From Daedaleopsis sinensis (lineage: Eukaryota > Basidiomycota > Agaricomycetes > Polyporales > Polyporaceae), in NCBI GenBank assembly GCA_033807695.1, contig CM066300.1:4278001-4342000 (forward strand): 64,000 nucleotides of DNA, given 5' to 3'. Positions 11,001-20,989 of this stretch are shown one piece after another (the first letter of the stretch is position 1; the number at the start of each line of letters is the position of its first letter). The translations under genes were made by a program, and so were the position numbers. The notes beneath the pieces were generated by a model. That model was not told the DNA's origin. It made no database searches and saw nothing but the letters and a program-made list of their open reading frames with translations.

Positions 11001-12757
11001 TCGATGAAGATCTGCTGAAGCTTCTCGTTGACGTAGTTGATGCAGAGTTGCTCAAAGGAGTTGTCCTAAGAAAGAAGTGAGTCCGTGACAGCAACATCAC
11101 CATGAAGAGGTAGATCGTCATGTATACCTCGAAAATCTCAAACCCGAATATATCCTGTCCCCCTAGTAAGAGATAAATTCTCTTCACTGGGAGCCGAAGG
11201 AAAACGTACGAGGATGCCAATCAGTTGTGCAGTAGCTGCACGAGCCTTCATTGACACATTGATCTTCGATACGATCCATTCGAAGACGTTGTTGTAGATG
11301 GCTTTCGACAGGGCATCTCGACCAGAAGTAGCTTGCGCAGGATTGAGGGGGACATCGTAAACGGAGCCACGTCTTCCACCACGCTGAGTCTCCATGGTCC
11401 TGATTGTCATAGCTTTCTGAACCTGCGCCGGATCCACTTCCAACAAGTATGCCACGAAGTCGGTAACACTTGTATCCGCGATATCAGCGTTGCCATCGTC
11501 CTTTTCGCTGTACTGGACATTCCCGAGCCAGAGGATCACAGCCAGCATGCGGAAGATTTCGGTTTGTTCATAGTCACTCAAACCAATGACTTGCATCGCT
11601 TTCTGCAATTAGTGAGCAGGCGAGCGCTATCAGCAAAAGCGTAAATGATCATACAATCGTCTCCGAGAAGTCTTGTGCGTCGTCAATGCCCTGAACATCA
11701 AGACAATTGCTTAAACTTGTGTAAGCGTAAGCATCGGGGGTTTGCAGCCCAAAGGCCTCTGCATATAGTTGCATATGTCACTCGAGCTTCGCGGTTCTAG
11801 CACACAGGACCTACCTCGTTGGGCATCGGAAGCCGCCTTGGTGAACTGGTAGAATATGTGGAAGTTACGTTCATTGTCGACCTGACCTACCACACGACCC
11901 TTCTCCAGCAGATAGTTTGTAATTTGCGCGCCGATCGGTTCTCCATGATCATTGAACATGATTTCCAGGTACTTTCCCTGCGCAAGACATTAGTTTCGAT
12001 ACTCCCGTAGAGGTACTCACGACGCACATGCCGACTCGAGTTGTTGTTCCGGAGCGTCTTCGCACAACCAAAGCTTTCCAGCAAGGGATTGGTAGCAAGT
12101 ACCATATCCTTGATCTCCTGAATACTACTATCTTGACCTCCGGATACGGCCGCGATGTATTGCATGATGCGCTTGGCAGCCTCCGTCTTGCCCGCGCCGG
12201 ATTCCCCAGAGATGATTACACACTGGTTCTCGTGGTATGCGTTCATGTTGTAGTACGCTGACTCTGCAATCGCGAACACATGTGGCGGGACTTCGAGCCT
12301 GTTCTTCCCCTTATATTTGTGTAGCACATCGTCCGTGTAGATGCCGAGATCTGCGCCATGCGCGTTCAGACGTATACTGAATACATGTTGATGTACACCA
12401 CGCACCTCGGAAAGGGTTCACAGAAATCAACACTGAACCGATGTATGTGTAGATCTCGCCATTCTTCCATCGTTTCTCCAAATTCTCGTTGATGCTCTCG
12501 TTCGTGATTGTGGTCAGGAGGGTCATGTCCGACACACCGACCTGCTTCTTCTTGAAGCCTTCCTTCCAATCTGCCTTTACCAAAGTAAAGACCGGGATCT
12601 TGCTCCACACAAAGAGAGCTGCGCGTACCTTAGCGACCTTGCCTGCTGCGCTTCCCTTCTTCGCAGTTGCGACACCCTTCTTGCCCGCTTTCTTGGACGG
12701 GGCCTACAGACAAATTGAAGAACGTAGAGACAAGCTATCTGCATACATACTAACCAT
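8006..12757 (-). CDS. MYO1: Class I myosin with TH1 and SH3 domains
   Basis: An actin motor that drives endocytosis and cortical actin assembly. Sixteen exons: 12757..12755, 12703..12629, 12574..12406, 12350..12028, 11977..11815, 11758..11655, 11602..11210, 11154..11128, 11065..10562, 10506..9783, 9723..9635, 9572..9444, 9393..9272, 9219..9006, 8946..8125, 8044..8006. They sum to 3900 nt, 1299 aa. The motor domain carries the P-loop GESGAGKT (~131-138), NPLLESFG (switch I follows) and DIFGFEIFE. The TEDS-site serine lies in RRGSVYD (~359), the position where fungal myosin I carries a phosphorylatable Ser. An IQ-type segment (RIQRAW, ~740-770) precedes the TH1 domain (ends GSINVVIAP). Pro-rich stretches flank one SH3 domain (~1078-1130). 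The tail ends in short acidic sequence. The initiator ATG appears to be alone on a 3-nt coding exon, and one exon is only 27 nt. Confidence 0.95.
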
Positions 12758-13200
12758 GATCGGGTATGCGAGTTAAAGTGTTGATGGGGTAGGACGATTG
12801 TATCTGGTACACGACAAGGACTTGCAACGTTGTTCGATCCTGGTTGGGGTCTCTGCAGGGTTCGCGGGCCTCGCGAGTAGTCTTAGAGATGTCAAGTAGA
12901 GTGACCCGCAGAGAGAAAAGCAGAGGTCAGCGAAAGCTTGTGCAGAGAAGTTAGGTAGCGTATGTTACTATGTAGAATCAGGCGCAGCGATGACGGAGTG
13001 CTCTTAGATCAGACACACGGGCGCCCTCTCCGGCAATATCCGGTGTGCCGTTTTTGGTATCATAGACGCCCTCTTCTTGAAGTTGTGGCTAACTTTGCAG
13101 TACTACTTGTCTTCCCTGCATCATGCGTTGATGGCGAATCACAGAGTGGAGATTTATAACGTATACTAGTCATACCGTTAAACATATATCTCAAGATGTC

Positions 13201-13910
13201 TCACTCAGTACACGGGCGAGGACGAGGAGTAATATTGAATTCGCATTCAACTGCCAGCACACTCGTCAAGCAAGGGAATCTGAGATTTACGCCCAAAGCG
13301 CAAAGGATACAAAGCTCTTGAGTACCACGCTCGTTTATCTGAGCTACAAGCAGCCCTCCTATCTTGTTGGCTGTGTTGCGCATGAAAGTCAATCCACAAT
13401 CAGCCTGGGTAATAACGACTTGAATGTTTTAATATACTATGTTCTTTACTCGCCATCACGTACCGGTCCACGGCACTGTGTAGCCGTCAGGCCCCCAGCC
13501 ATCAGTACAGCTATTAGCTGACCATACGATCCTTTGAAGAAGGTACCTGAAGTCCCACTTGTTTTAACTTGTGCGCCGGTATCCCGAGAGGTTCCCTTCC
13601 TCCTAGCAGTATCCAGCGAGCTCGTGCTCTTACATGATCTGCCTGAAGAGCTCTCCATCCCTCCATTCTGGACAGTTTCGTATGCATGTCTCTTGATACG
13701 CTCGAGCTCGTTCTCACGAGACATAGTGGAGGTGGGCGCATGGGAAAAGTGGATGAGCAAGCCTCTGTCTGAGTCGCTCTGATATGCAGGAGCCGGTGGA
13801 AGTGGTGGGCAACAAAGTGGAGGAGCGACCCCAGCAGTTGTCCGTGCTGTTCTCGTGCCAGCAGTGGGAGGAGTTGTCGGTGTGTATTTCGACGTGGGTT
13901 TGGCGGGCAT
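13201..13910 (-). CDS. Weak hypothetical gene between myosin and its chaperone
   Basis: One frame begins at ATG 13910 (MPAKPTSK) and runs to a donor near 13465 (CCG then GTACGT). It can be joined in phase to 13407..13201 at an acceptor ending CCAG. The first part is Pro/Ser/Thr-rich, followed by a charged helix (SRENELERIKRHAYETV). An alternative splice (GTACCT...ACACAG) would end the protein soon after 13550. The codon composition is less GC-rich than its neighbours and no family was recognised, so it may not be a gene. Confidence 0.3.
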
Positions 13911-14400
13911 GTTGTTGTTTTAAACGCGAGGCAGAAGATGGGGTAATTTGTGGGATAAAGGTTAACAGTGGATAGTTCCTGATTTATGACGAGCTGATAT
14001 GACACTCCGGCAACGCCTTTGCCTTGACGAGAGCATCTACTGTGTACAATAGGCAGTTATTAGCTATCACTAACCACTCCTCGCTACCGCTGCAGTGTCT
14101 GATCGACATACTATAGATGATAGAACATACCTGCTTTTTCTGAGTTTGATCTCGATATCCGGACATTCGCGACACTGGTGACAAAGATTAACGATTACTA
14201 TACGAAGTTCGTGTTACAGATAGCTGTGTAGGAAATGAAGGTCGGATGTCGAATGTTGGATGGCACCTGCTATACTTGAAACGCTGTATTTCGGGCATAA
14301 TTGATGTATTCTTGCATCGAAGTCAGCACACAGTCATATGATAGATGCGTCTGCGACACTCTTACCAACACTGTTACCCATGATCTCGCACGTCAGTCCT
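13911..14400. other. Intergenic region, nothing clear
   Basis: It lies between the weak hypothetical gene and the 3' end of the chaperone gene. Short open frames on the minus strand have no supporting structure. Confidence 0.4.
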
Positions 14401-16542
14401 TCAAACCGAGATTTCCACCCCATGTGCCAGCAACCACTTTAGCGCCTCGACTGCAGGTCGTAAGATCGGGGAATTCGGGTTTTGTGCACAGCCCTTGACG
14501 GCGTCGACCAACGCACTGACTACGCCGATACGATTCGCCTCTGACGTGAGCTCCATCTGCATCGGCTGGTCTTCGAGTCCGAGGAAGAGGTTTCGCAAGC
14601 AGACGATACCTCGGTGGACCAGTCCCGGGTCAGACGTGAGCGCCTCCTCCTCTTCTTCCTCGACTCCTTCATCCGCCCCGGGTCGTGCAACAACAGTAGG
14701 ATCGACAAGCTGTCCGAGGATGGGAAGGACCCGATGCCGCTCGTGTTGCAACTCGGCGAGGGACTCGCACGCGTCCGGGGATGCAGTGAGTGACGCGAGA
14801 GCACCGGAAGCGGCTAGTCGGGTAGGGATATCTTCGATATCGCAGAGCGCAACGAGGACCTGGAGTTTCGATTTAGATGCCTCATTCTTGTCCCCACCCC
14901 ACTTGTTAAAGATCTCCTCCGAGCCGGCGACGAGGTTGCAGACGAGTTCCGTAGCGGCACGACGTATGAGCGTATGGTCTTCGAGCATAAGCAGCTCGAC
15001 CTTGTTCATCAACCCGTCCGCACGGGCGATCCGTGATGCAGCTTCTGGGCTTTGAGAGGAGAGATTGGTCAGTGCCATGATCGCTTCGAAGCGCTGCAAG
15101 AGTGTGGCGTTTGGATGTGTGAGCATCAGGGCCAACGGACGGATGGCATCGTATATCGCGCCTTCGTTCGGTCCGAAAACCTGCACGGGTGCTGAGGTGA
15201 TCGCGAGTTTGGCTAAAGCTTGGATGGGGTCGAAGTCGTCCTTCTCGATCGACGGCGTTCGCCCCGACTCGGAGGCTTTTGAGGGTGGTAGGATCGCCTG
15301 TATGATGGCTCGCAACGCCTTCACGCCGCCAGCTTGTAGAATCTGCCCTCTGTTATCCTTGTCGTCGACGAGGTTGAGGATAGCTTTGCCCACAGCAGTC
15401 CTGACGGCACGGCTGTCGGTAGCGCGTACTGCTGAGGTCAACGCTTCCATCACACCCGCCTTGATCAATCTCCGCCCGCGCTCCTTGACGTGGTCGTCGT
15501 CGTCGAGAGGGTCAATGTCTTCATCTGCCGACTGACTCTGCGGCCGGCTAGATGCCTGTGAAGCCTTTGCCATCTTCCTCAGCTTGGCTATCTGAGCCTC
15601 CTCTGCGGAGAGACGTGGACGATAGGCGCATAAATTGGAGATTATGACCACAGTGCCGTACAAGGGGGAAGCGGTGGACTCTCCCAGAGATTCAGCAGCG
15701 GCTCCCTTTCGCCTTGGAACCAGAGCGAAGAGTCGTTGAAAGAAAGCCGCGTCCTTGGACAACATCTCCTTCACAGTAGGACTGGTGCTCATGTATGCCA
15801 GGCCCTCAACTGCATCGCCCAAGGAAGTCGTCTCGCGCGGGTCCACAAAGAGTCCCTTCATGAGCGCGGCGAGCTCGTCCTCGTCTATCGCGGGCCGCTC
15901 AACCTTCCCACCCACCTCCGCGGCATCCGCACTCGATCCTCGTACCAGTTTCACCACAGCGACAGCAGCAGCAGCGCGAACCTCTGCATCTTCCGTCTGA
16001 CGCGACTTCCACTCCAACCAGTTCTTGTGGTCCGTACCGAGAAGCGCACGACACGCTTTGTGTCCCGTGGAACGGCCTAGTAGGTGCGCAACGGCGAGAT
16101 CGACGTGGTGGGACTTAGGGAAGAGGTCGAGGCTGTCCATGATGGCCTCTAGTGTCCCATCTTGCTGGAAAATGGCAGCAGCAGACGGATGATCGACATC
16201 GAAAAGGGCGGAGAGGAAAGTGAGCCCAGCCAGAACCTCCGTCTCGTCCGTATCTGCTATTCGTGAAGCAGTTGGGGTTTCAAATGTGCGTGATATGGAT
16301 AGGGTGCCATCATCTGGGGATTGTGCCTCCGAGCGGCGTCGCTGGCAGAAGGCTGAGAGGACAAGGTAGCCCTTTGTGTGTAGAGTTACGGGGTGTGTTG
16401 GTAAAAATGCAGAGATGAGGATGGATAACTCGTCGGGAGAGAACGAAAGCCAGGACGGATTTTGCGTCTTCTTGAGAACAGCATCGAGGACGAGGACGGG
16501 GTCATTATTATCGTGGGTGTTGGGCGCAGAGTCGGAGGACAT
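14401..16542 (-). CDS. SHE4: Myosin chaperone of the UNC-45/Cro1/She4 family
   Basis: An intronless frame of 713 aa from ATG 16542 (MSSDSAP). A more upstream ATG at 16641 would overlap the divergent TRM6 start, so the inner start is preferred. The protein is all-helical with repeated ARM/HEAT-like units. Recognisable signatures include NLCAYRPRLS, a Lys/Arg-rich helix after an acidic loop, GVMEALTSAV, ILNLVDDKDNRG, LALTNLSS-type repeats, and a C-terminal RNLFLG unit. Like yeast She4 it lacks the N-terminal TPR domain of animal UNC-45. She4 binds and stabilises the motor domains of class I and V myosins, which fits its place 1.6 kb from a class I myosin gene. It shares a 97-bp promoter with TRM6. 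Confidence 0.85.
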   Translation of the reverse strand: MSSDSAPNTHDNNDPVLVLDAVLKKTQNPSWLSFSPDELSILISAFLPTHPVTLHTKGYLVLSAFCQRRRSEAQSPDDGTLSISRTFETPTASRIADTDETEVLAGLTFLSALFDVDHPSAAAIFQQDGTLEAIMDSLDLFPKSHHVDLAVAHLLGRSTGHKACRALLGTDHKNWLEWKSRQTEDAEVRAAAAVAVVKLVRGSSADAAEVGGKVERPAIDEDELAALMKGLFVDPRETTSLGDAVEGLAYMSTSPTVKEMLSKDAAFFQRLFALVPRRKGAAAESLGESTASPLYGTVVIISNLCAYRPRLSAEEAQIAKLRKMAKASQASSRPQSQSADEDIDPLDDDDHVKERGRRLIKAGVMEALTSAVRATDSRAVRTAVGKAILNLVDDKDNRGQILQAGGVKALRAIIQAILPPSKASESGRTPSIEKDDFDPIQALAKLAITSAPVQVFGPNEGAIYDAIRPLALMLTHPNATLLQRFEAIMALTNLSSQSPEAASRIARADGLMNKVELLMLEDHTLIRRAATELVCNLVAGSEEIFNKWGGDKNEASKSKLQVLVALCDIEDIPTRLAASGALASLTASPDACESLAELQHERHRVLPILGQLVDPTVVARPGADEGVEEEEEEALTSDPGLVHRGIVCLRNLFLGLEDQPMQMELTSEANRIGVVSALVDAVKGCAQNPNSPILRPAVEALKWLLAHGVEISV

Positions 16543-16639
16543 GGCGGAAGGAATGTCGGGGGGCGCACGTGGTCGTTCCCGCCCGAAGAATACGCGCGGA
16601 TCTCGATCGACTTTCCCTGTTCTCTTCTTCCTCACCGTC
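16543..16639. promoter_or_regulatory. 97-bp bidirectional promoter between SHE4 and TRM6
   Basis: The two start codons are only 97 bp apart and face away from each other, so the promoters and 5' leaders of both genes must overlap or extend into each other. No TATA box was seen. Confidence 0.6.
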
Positions 16640-18482
16640 ATGGACGTCGGCGAAGGACCGTCTCAACCTCATCGTGCGCCCTCCAGCACTCGAGAAGAGA
16701 CCATACAAATTGGTGACACTGTGCTACTCAAGATACCGAGCGGCGACATTCGTACAATCAAGCTCGAAAGCAATGCGTGAGGCCCAACGGTGGCTTCGTA
16801 CTGGGAGCTCGTCTGACCTTATCATGCACAGGACCATCAATCTTGGAAGGTTTGGGTCGTTCCCTGCGGGAGAGCTCGTTGGACAACCTTTCGGTGTTGC
16901 GTATGAGATCGTGGGCAAGAAATTGAAAGTGCTGCCTCCAAAACCGATGCAGGAAGTAGGTATGAACATCATGCCATCTCCGCATTCCTGTGATAACACG
17001 AAATAACGAGCAGAGGACACGGATGCTACGAATGAGCTGATAAACGATGGTCAATATGTTCAACCCTTGACGGTAGAGGAGATAGAAGCTCTCAAGAAAT
17101 CGGGACTCCATGCAACGGTGAGGAGAATCCTAGGGAAGTCGTGACATTGATTGACACAACACGCCGTAGGAAATCATCAAAAAGCAGATTGAGCAACATG
17201 CAAACTACTCGCTAAAGACGGAGTACAGCAAAGAAAAGTACAAGAAGAGGAAAGAAATGAAGTGTGTTTGACAATTCCTCGGTTATGCCAGAGTACGTCT
17301 GACGGTACGGTCAGATTCTCGAAGTCTTTCTCCGTCCTCGAGCCGACTATGTTCAACGTATGCGAGTACTGGTTCAACAAGGACCAGAATCGCCTCCGCG
17401 ATATTCGTCCAGACACCCTAGCGCAAATCCTCAATCTGGCGAACGTACGACCAGGCGGCAGATATCTTGCTGTGGATGATGCATCAGGAGTTGTCGTCTC
17501 CGCAATTCTCGACCGACTTGGAGGTACAATCTCTTGTTTGTGCTGTCAGGTGGGACGTGCTGACTTCGTGTCGTTAGGGAAAGGTCGTCTAATGACGATA
17601 TGCGACATTGACTCCCCTCCAGCATACCCGGTAATGGTTCATATGAACTTCCGTAAGGATGTCGTCGCGCCAGTCTTGGCGTCTCTGAACTGGGCCACTG
17701 CAGATGAAGAGTACACGCCAAGTAAGCCGGTATTTACCTCTTCCTGATTCTCGGGCTATAACAAAATTCGCTAGTCATCGCATCTTCTGAACCCCCATCT
17801 GGCAAATTCAAATCGGATGGTCAACGCGCCAGGCTCAACAAGAGGAAGGTCACCTCTGACGCACTCATGCAAACAAGAGACGAACTTTTTTCTGGCGAGT
17901 TCGATGGGTGAGGTTCTCTACTGTATACTGTGAGAACCATCTCCTAATAAAGCGCGCTCAGACTCGTCATCGCAAGCCAATATGATCCGTTTTCGATCAT
18001 AGACAAGCTGTATCCATATCTAGGAGGTTCGGCTTCCATTGTCGTTCACAGTCCGCATGTCCAGGTAACAACGCTCAGGATACTCTGCCTCACGACCAGC
18101 TCACCTCCCCAACAGGTCGTGACAAATCTACAAAATCAACTGCGAGACCTACCGGGCTATCTTGGCCCGGCTGTAACAGAAGGGTTCCTGCGTCGTTACC
18201 AGGTATTACCTGGACGCACACATCCCATGATGAACGCCTCGGGATCGGGAGGCTTCATCTTGCATGTCATCAAAATGTGCGATTCTATATTCCTTGCCTG
18301 AGACGAGGTAAAGCTGACGCAGGATCCATAGCTATGATGATCCGACAGCATCCTCGGTCATGGTGCACCGACATCGTAAGAAGGCAAAGCAGACCGTTGA
18401 AGATCCCGGTGAGGGCTCTGGGACACCAGAAGTGATCGTTGTAGACGTAGCGGCCGACGACGTTGATATGCGGACTTCCTAA
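16640..18482 (+). CDS. TRM6: tRNA m1A58 methyltransferase non-catalytic subunit Trm6 (Gcd10)
   Basis: It partners Trm61 to make 1-methyladenosine at position 58 of tRNAs, including initiator tRNA. Ten exons: 16640..16776, 16832..16959, 17014..17117, 17170..17261, 17315..17523, 17578..17721, 17775..17907, 17962..18064, 18116..18276, 18332..18482, giving 453 aa. Evidence: the N-terminal beta domain (GDTVLLKIPSGDIRTIKL, then NLGRFGSFPAGELVGQPFG), a Lys-rich linker, EPTMFNVCEYWFNKD, the Rossmann-like region (RPGGRYLAVDD), and the C-terminal signature RYQVLPGRTHP followed by SGSGGFILH. The SAM-binding residues are degenerate, as expected for this subunit. All intron phases agree. Confidence 0.93.
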
Positions 18483-18524
18483 TATTCAAACCTGCTCTAC
18501 AATACACTAGTCGCGAGCTGGACG

Positions 18525-19742
18525 CTACCGCGCCTCCTCTGCAATCCCATCTGTGACGGTCAATCCCGTCGGGGCTCGTGCACTAGTTTCTTGGGAGGAA
18601 GGCTCGCCTTGTGTGGAGACAGCGTCGCCTTCGGGGATAGTGGGCAATCGATCCCGCCCTTGTCCAGCCCGGGCTATGGCACAGGTCATTAGCTGAATTC
18701 ACGTTCGCAGACGCACAAAAGATTTATCTGTCGCACTCATGGGACTCACCTGTAGACTGGGTGAGAGGTGCGCCCTCTTCTTCCCTCATCTCCGGATCCC
18801 CTAATACCGGGGCAGCCCGACGAGCCCTATTGGTCGCCGATCGGCGGCGCTTGACGAACATCACAAGCAGAGCCACGACGATAAGCAGAACGACGGCGCC
18901 GACCGTTGCTAGCACCGGTACCAACGGCGACGTGGAGGACTTGGGGATTGAAAGGGACTGGCCATTCGGAGGAGAAGCACTTATCTAACATGCCGCCCAT
19001 AGCGTAAGATCTCTCTGACAAGCCTGATGCGCCTGCATGTACTACTCACTGACGGTGTTTCAACTGGGGCGGTTGGAGTGATAGAGGTCGGAACCCCCGC
19101 TGGTAGGCAGTCGGTATTCTCTCCTGCAATGACGGTGTACTCTGTGTCTGTATGCAGCGTCGGTCCGAGTCGACCCCTCCGGTCAGCTCGGCATTGCAGT
19201 GACACGGAGTGAAGACGTACCTGATGCAAGCAGCTGGTATTGGTTTGCGAGCCTGATGTATGTGAAGCTAATGGATTGTCCTTCACGGGAGTGTCGTACG
19301 TGAGTGGACTATGCAGTATTGACGCAGTGAACATTTGATCGATACGACTCACCAACAGGCAGGTCGACAGTCCAGTTGAGAGCGTTGGCATTGATAGGAC
19401 CCAACGTCTCTAATGTAGGATCTCCAGGCGCAATCTGACGGTCAGGCGCGACCCATAGTTGCTAAAACACCGGTAGAAAGGGGCGCGGTAAGTGATACTG
19501 CATGCTGCTAACGAGTTTCAGGAGTCACGCACAATTGGCGGCTAGAAAGGCAGCCCAAAATCAGGACCCTATTTCGTCGGACTTGGAGTAGTACGCACCG
19601 CGTCAGTCCAATGTAATTCCACCTGCGAGCACTGTCTAAGCACTTGTGTTGCAGGTTCGATGAAGAAGTATGCGCTAGCATGCAGGCACAAGAAAAGTAA
19701 AGTCAAGAGGGAACCGGTTAATGAACGGATGGCGTCCTCCAT
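18525..19742 (-). CDS. Secreted, membrane-anchored Ser/Thr-rich protein
   Basis: Exons: 19742..19599, 19541..19533, 19461..19353, 19280..19221, 19147..19050, 18984..18750, 18673..18525, giving 267 aa. Residues 1-25 are a signal peptide (hydrophobic core LLTLLFLCLHASA). A ~110-residue beta-rich ectodomain follows, with the pattern QCSQVELHW near 37-45 and a late Cys (NTDCLPAG). A short Thr/Pro/Ser stalk leads to one membrane span (VLATVGAVVLLIVVALLVMF) and a basic, then acidic, cytoplasmic tail. The layout resembles agaricomycete proteins with a Kre9/KNH-like ectodomain, but the match is by pattern only. The second exon is 9 nt. Confidence 0.65.
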
Positions 19743-20989
19743 GACCGCGGTGTACGCGATAGAGGTCCTACGAATTAGAACACAGACATAGGCCAAAGAA
19801 CGAATTTCAATTAGTCCGGGGACGGTACTATGTTCGCAACGTATTAGTACCAGTATCTGTGGGTCAGCTGAGGTTCTCACGCAACAGGTACGTAGTTCTT
19901 CCGATAACTCGGACCGCGTCTCTCGGGAACAATACTCATGGGAGCGACAGGTTGATCCTTGCGATTAGAAGTCGACACCCGAGGAATATATTGAGATATA
20001 CCATATGTACCACCATTCACTGGCATGCGGCAAGTCACCGCCTTGTACGCTGCGCAGCGGATCGAAGATTCCCTCTGGTACTAGTAGCTCGTACTTATCA
20101 TATTTGTAGCGACACCTATGCGGGGATGTTTTCAGACTTCTACATTGATCTGATATGTATGTATTCGTTGGTTTTCTGGCATGTAGCTCTCGAAACGAAG
20201 TCAGCTTCGCCATCAAGCAAGGTGTGACTCGGTTTGATCCCTACCGTAAGCATCCCTTGTCGTTCGATTCGACTGGTCACTAAGAACAGCACAATGGCAG
20301 CGGAGGACACCCTGTCGCGTGGCGTGGCGAGCACTCAGTACTTACATGTACCTTGTTCGCGGAGGTGATCTACAGAGATAGTAGATACAATTTATCAGAG
20401 ACGTTGTCCGGAATCTAGAACTTAGTGGTCAGAGAACCGATATAGGCAGACAGTGACGTTGAGCTCACAGAGAGTGCAGCTCCATTGTGAGTGAGCTCGA
20501 ACCCAATTGAAGGCAAATTGTCCCATGAGTAACTGTGAACCCTCTTGTGGCGGCCGGGGGAGTAGGAGTGTCAGGTGAAAGTGAATCGGAGAACTAAGAA
20601 GAGAGTTAAGAGACGGATCCGGAACGAGTCGCCGTTTTTAAACGCATAGCCACTCACGGGAGATCCCGATATGATTTTATCGTCGCGGCCCGGCGCTTCT
20701 GGCAGGACTCCTCGCTTGCTACCGCCCGGCCCACTGGTGAGCACGGTTAGAGTCCTTATGTCCCTCTCGCAAACGCAAAAGAAAAGTATCTGATTATGCT
20801 ATCTCCTACAGTGATCCGGCTCAAAGAGGCCTGAGTCTAAGTCTCTACTCGTTCATAGTGACTCCGAGTTGGAGCCCTGCGGACTCGGTGGAGGAATACT
20901 ATAACACTACTGTACTTATGTCGTTTATCAGTGCGTCGTTCCAACCGTTGTGTGATATGACATCCACTAAACATTTGTCTGCAGACACC
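19743..20989. other. 1.2-kb intergenic region
   Basis: No frame here shows coding bias or joins at splice sites. It separates two divergently transcribed genes and contains their promoters. The frame upstream of the gene at 20990 is open but lacks a well-placed ATG in good context before 20990. Confidence 0.45.

Noticed and set aside
19859..20334. Overlapping frames on both strands with a short hydrophobic stretch
   Set aside because: No coding bias, no splice partners and no recognisable motif.
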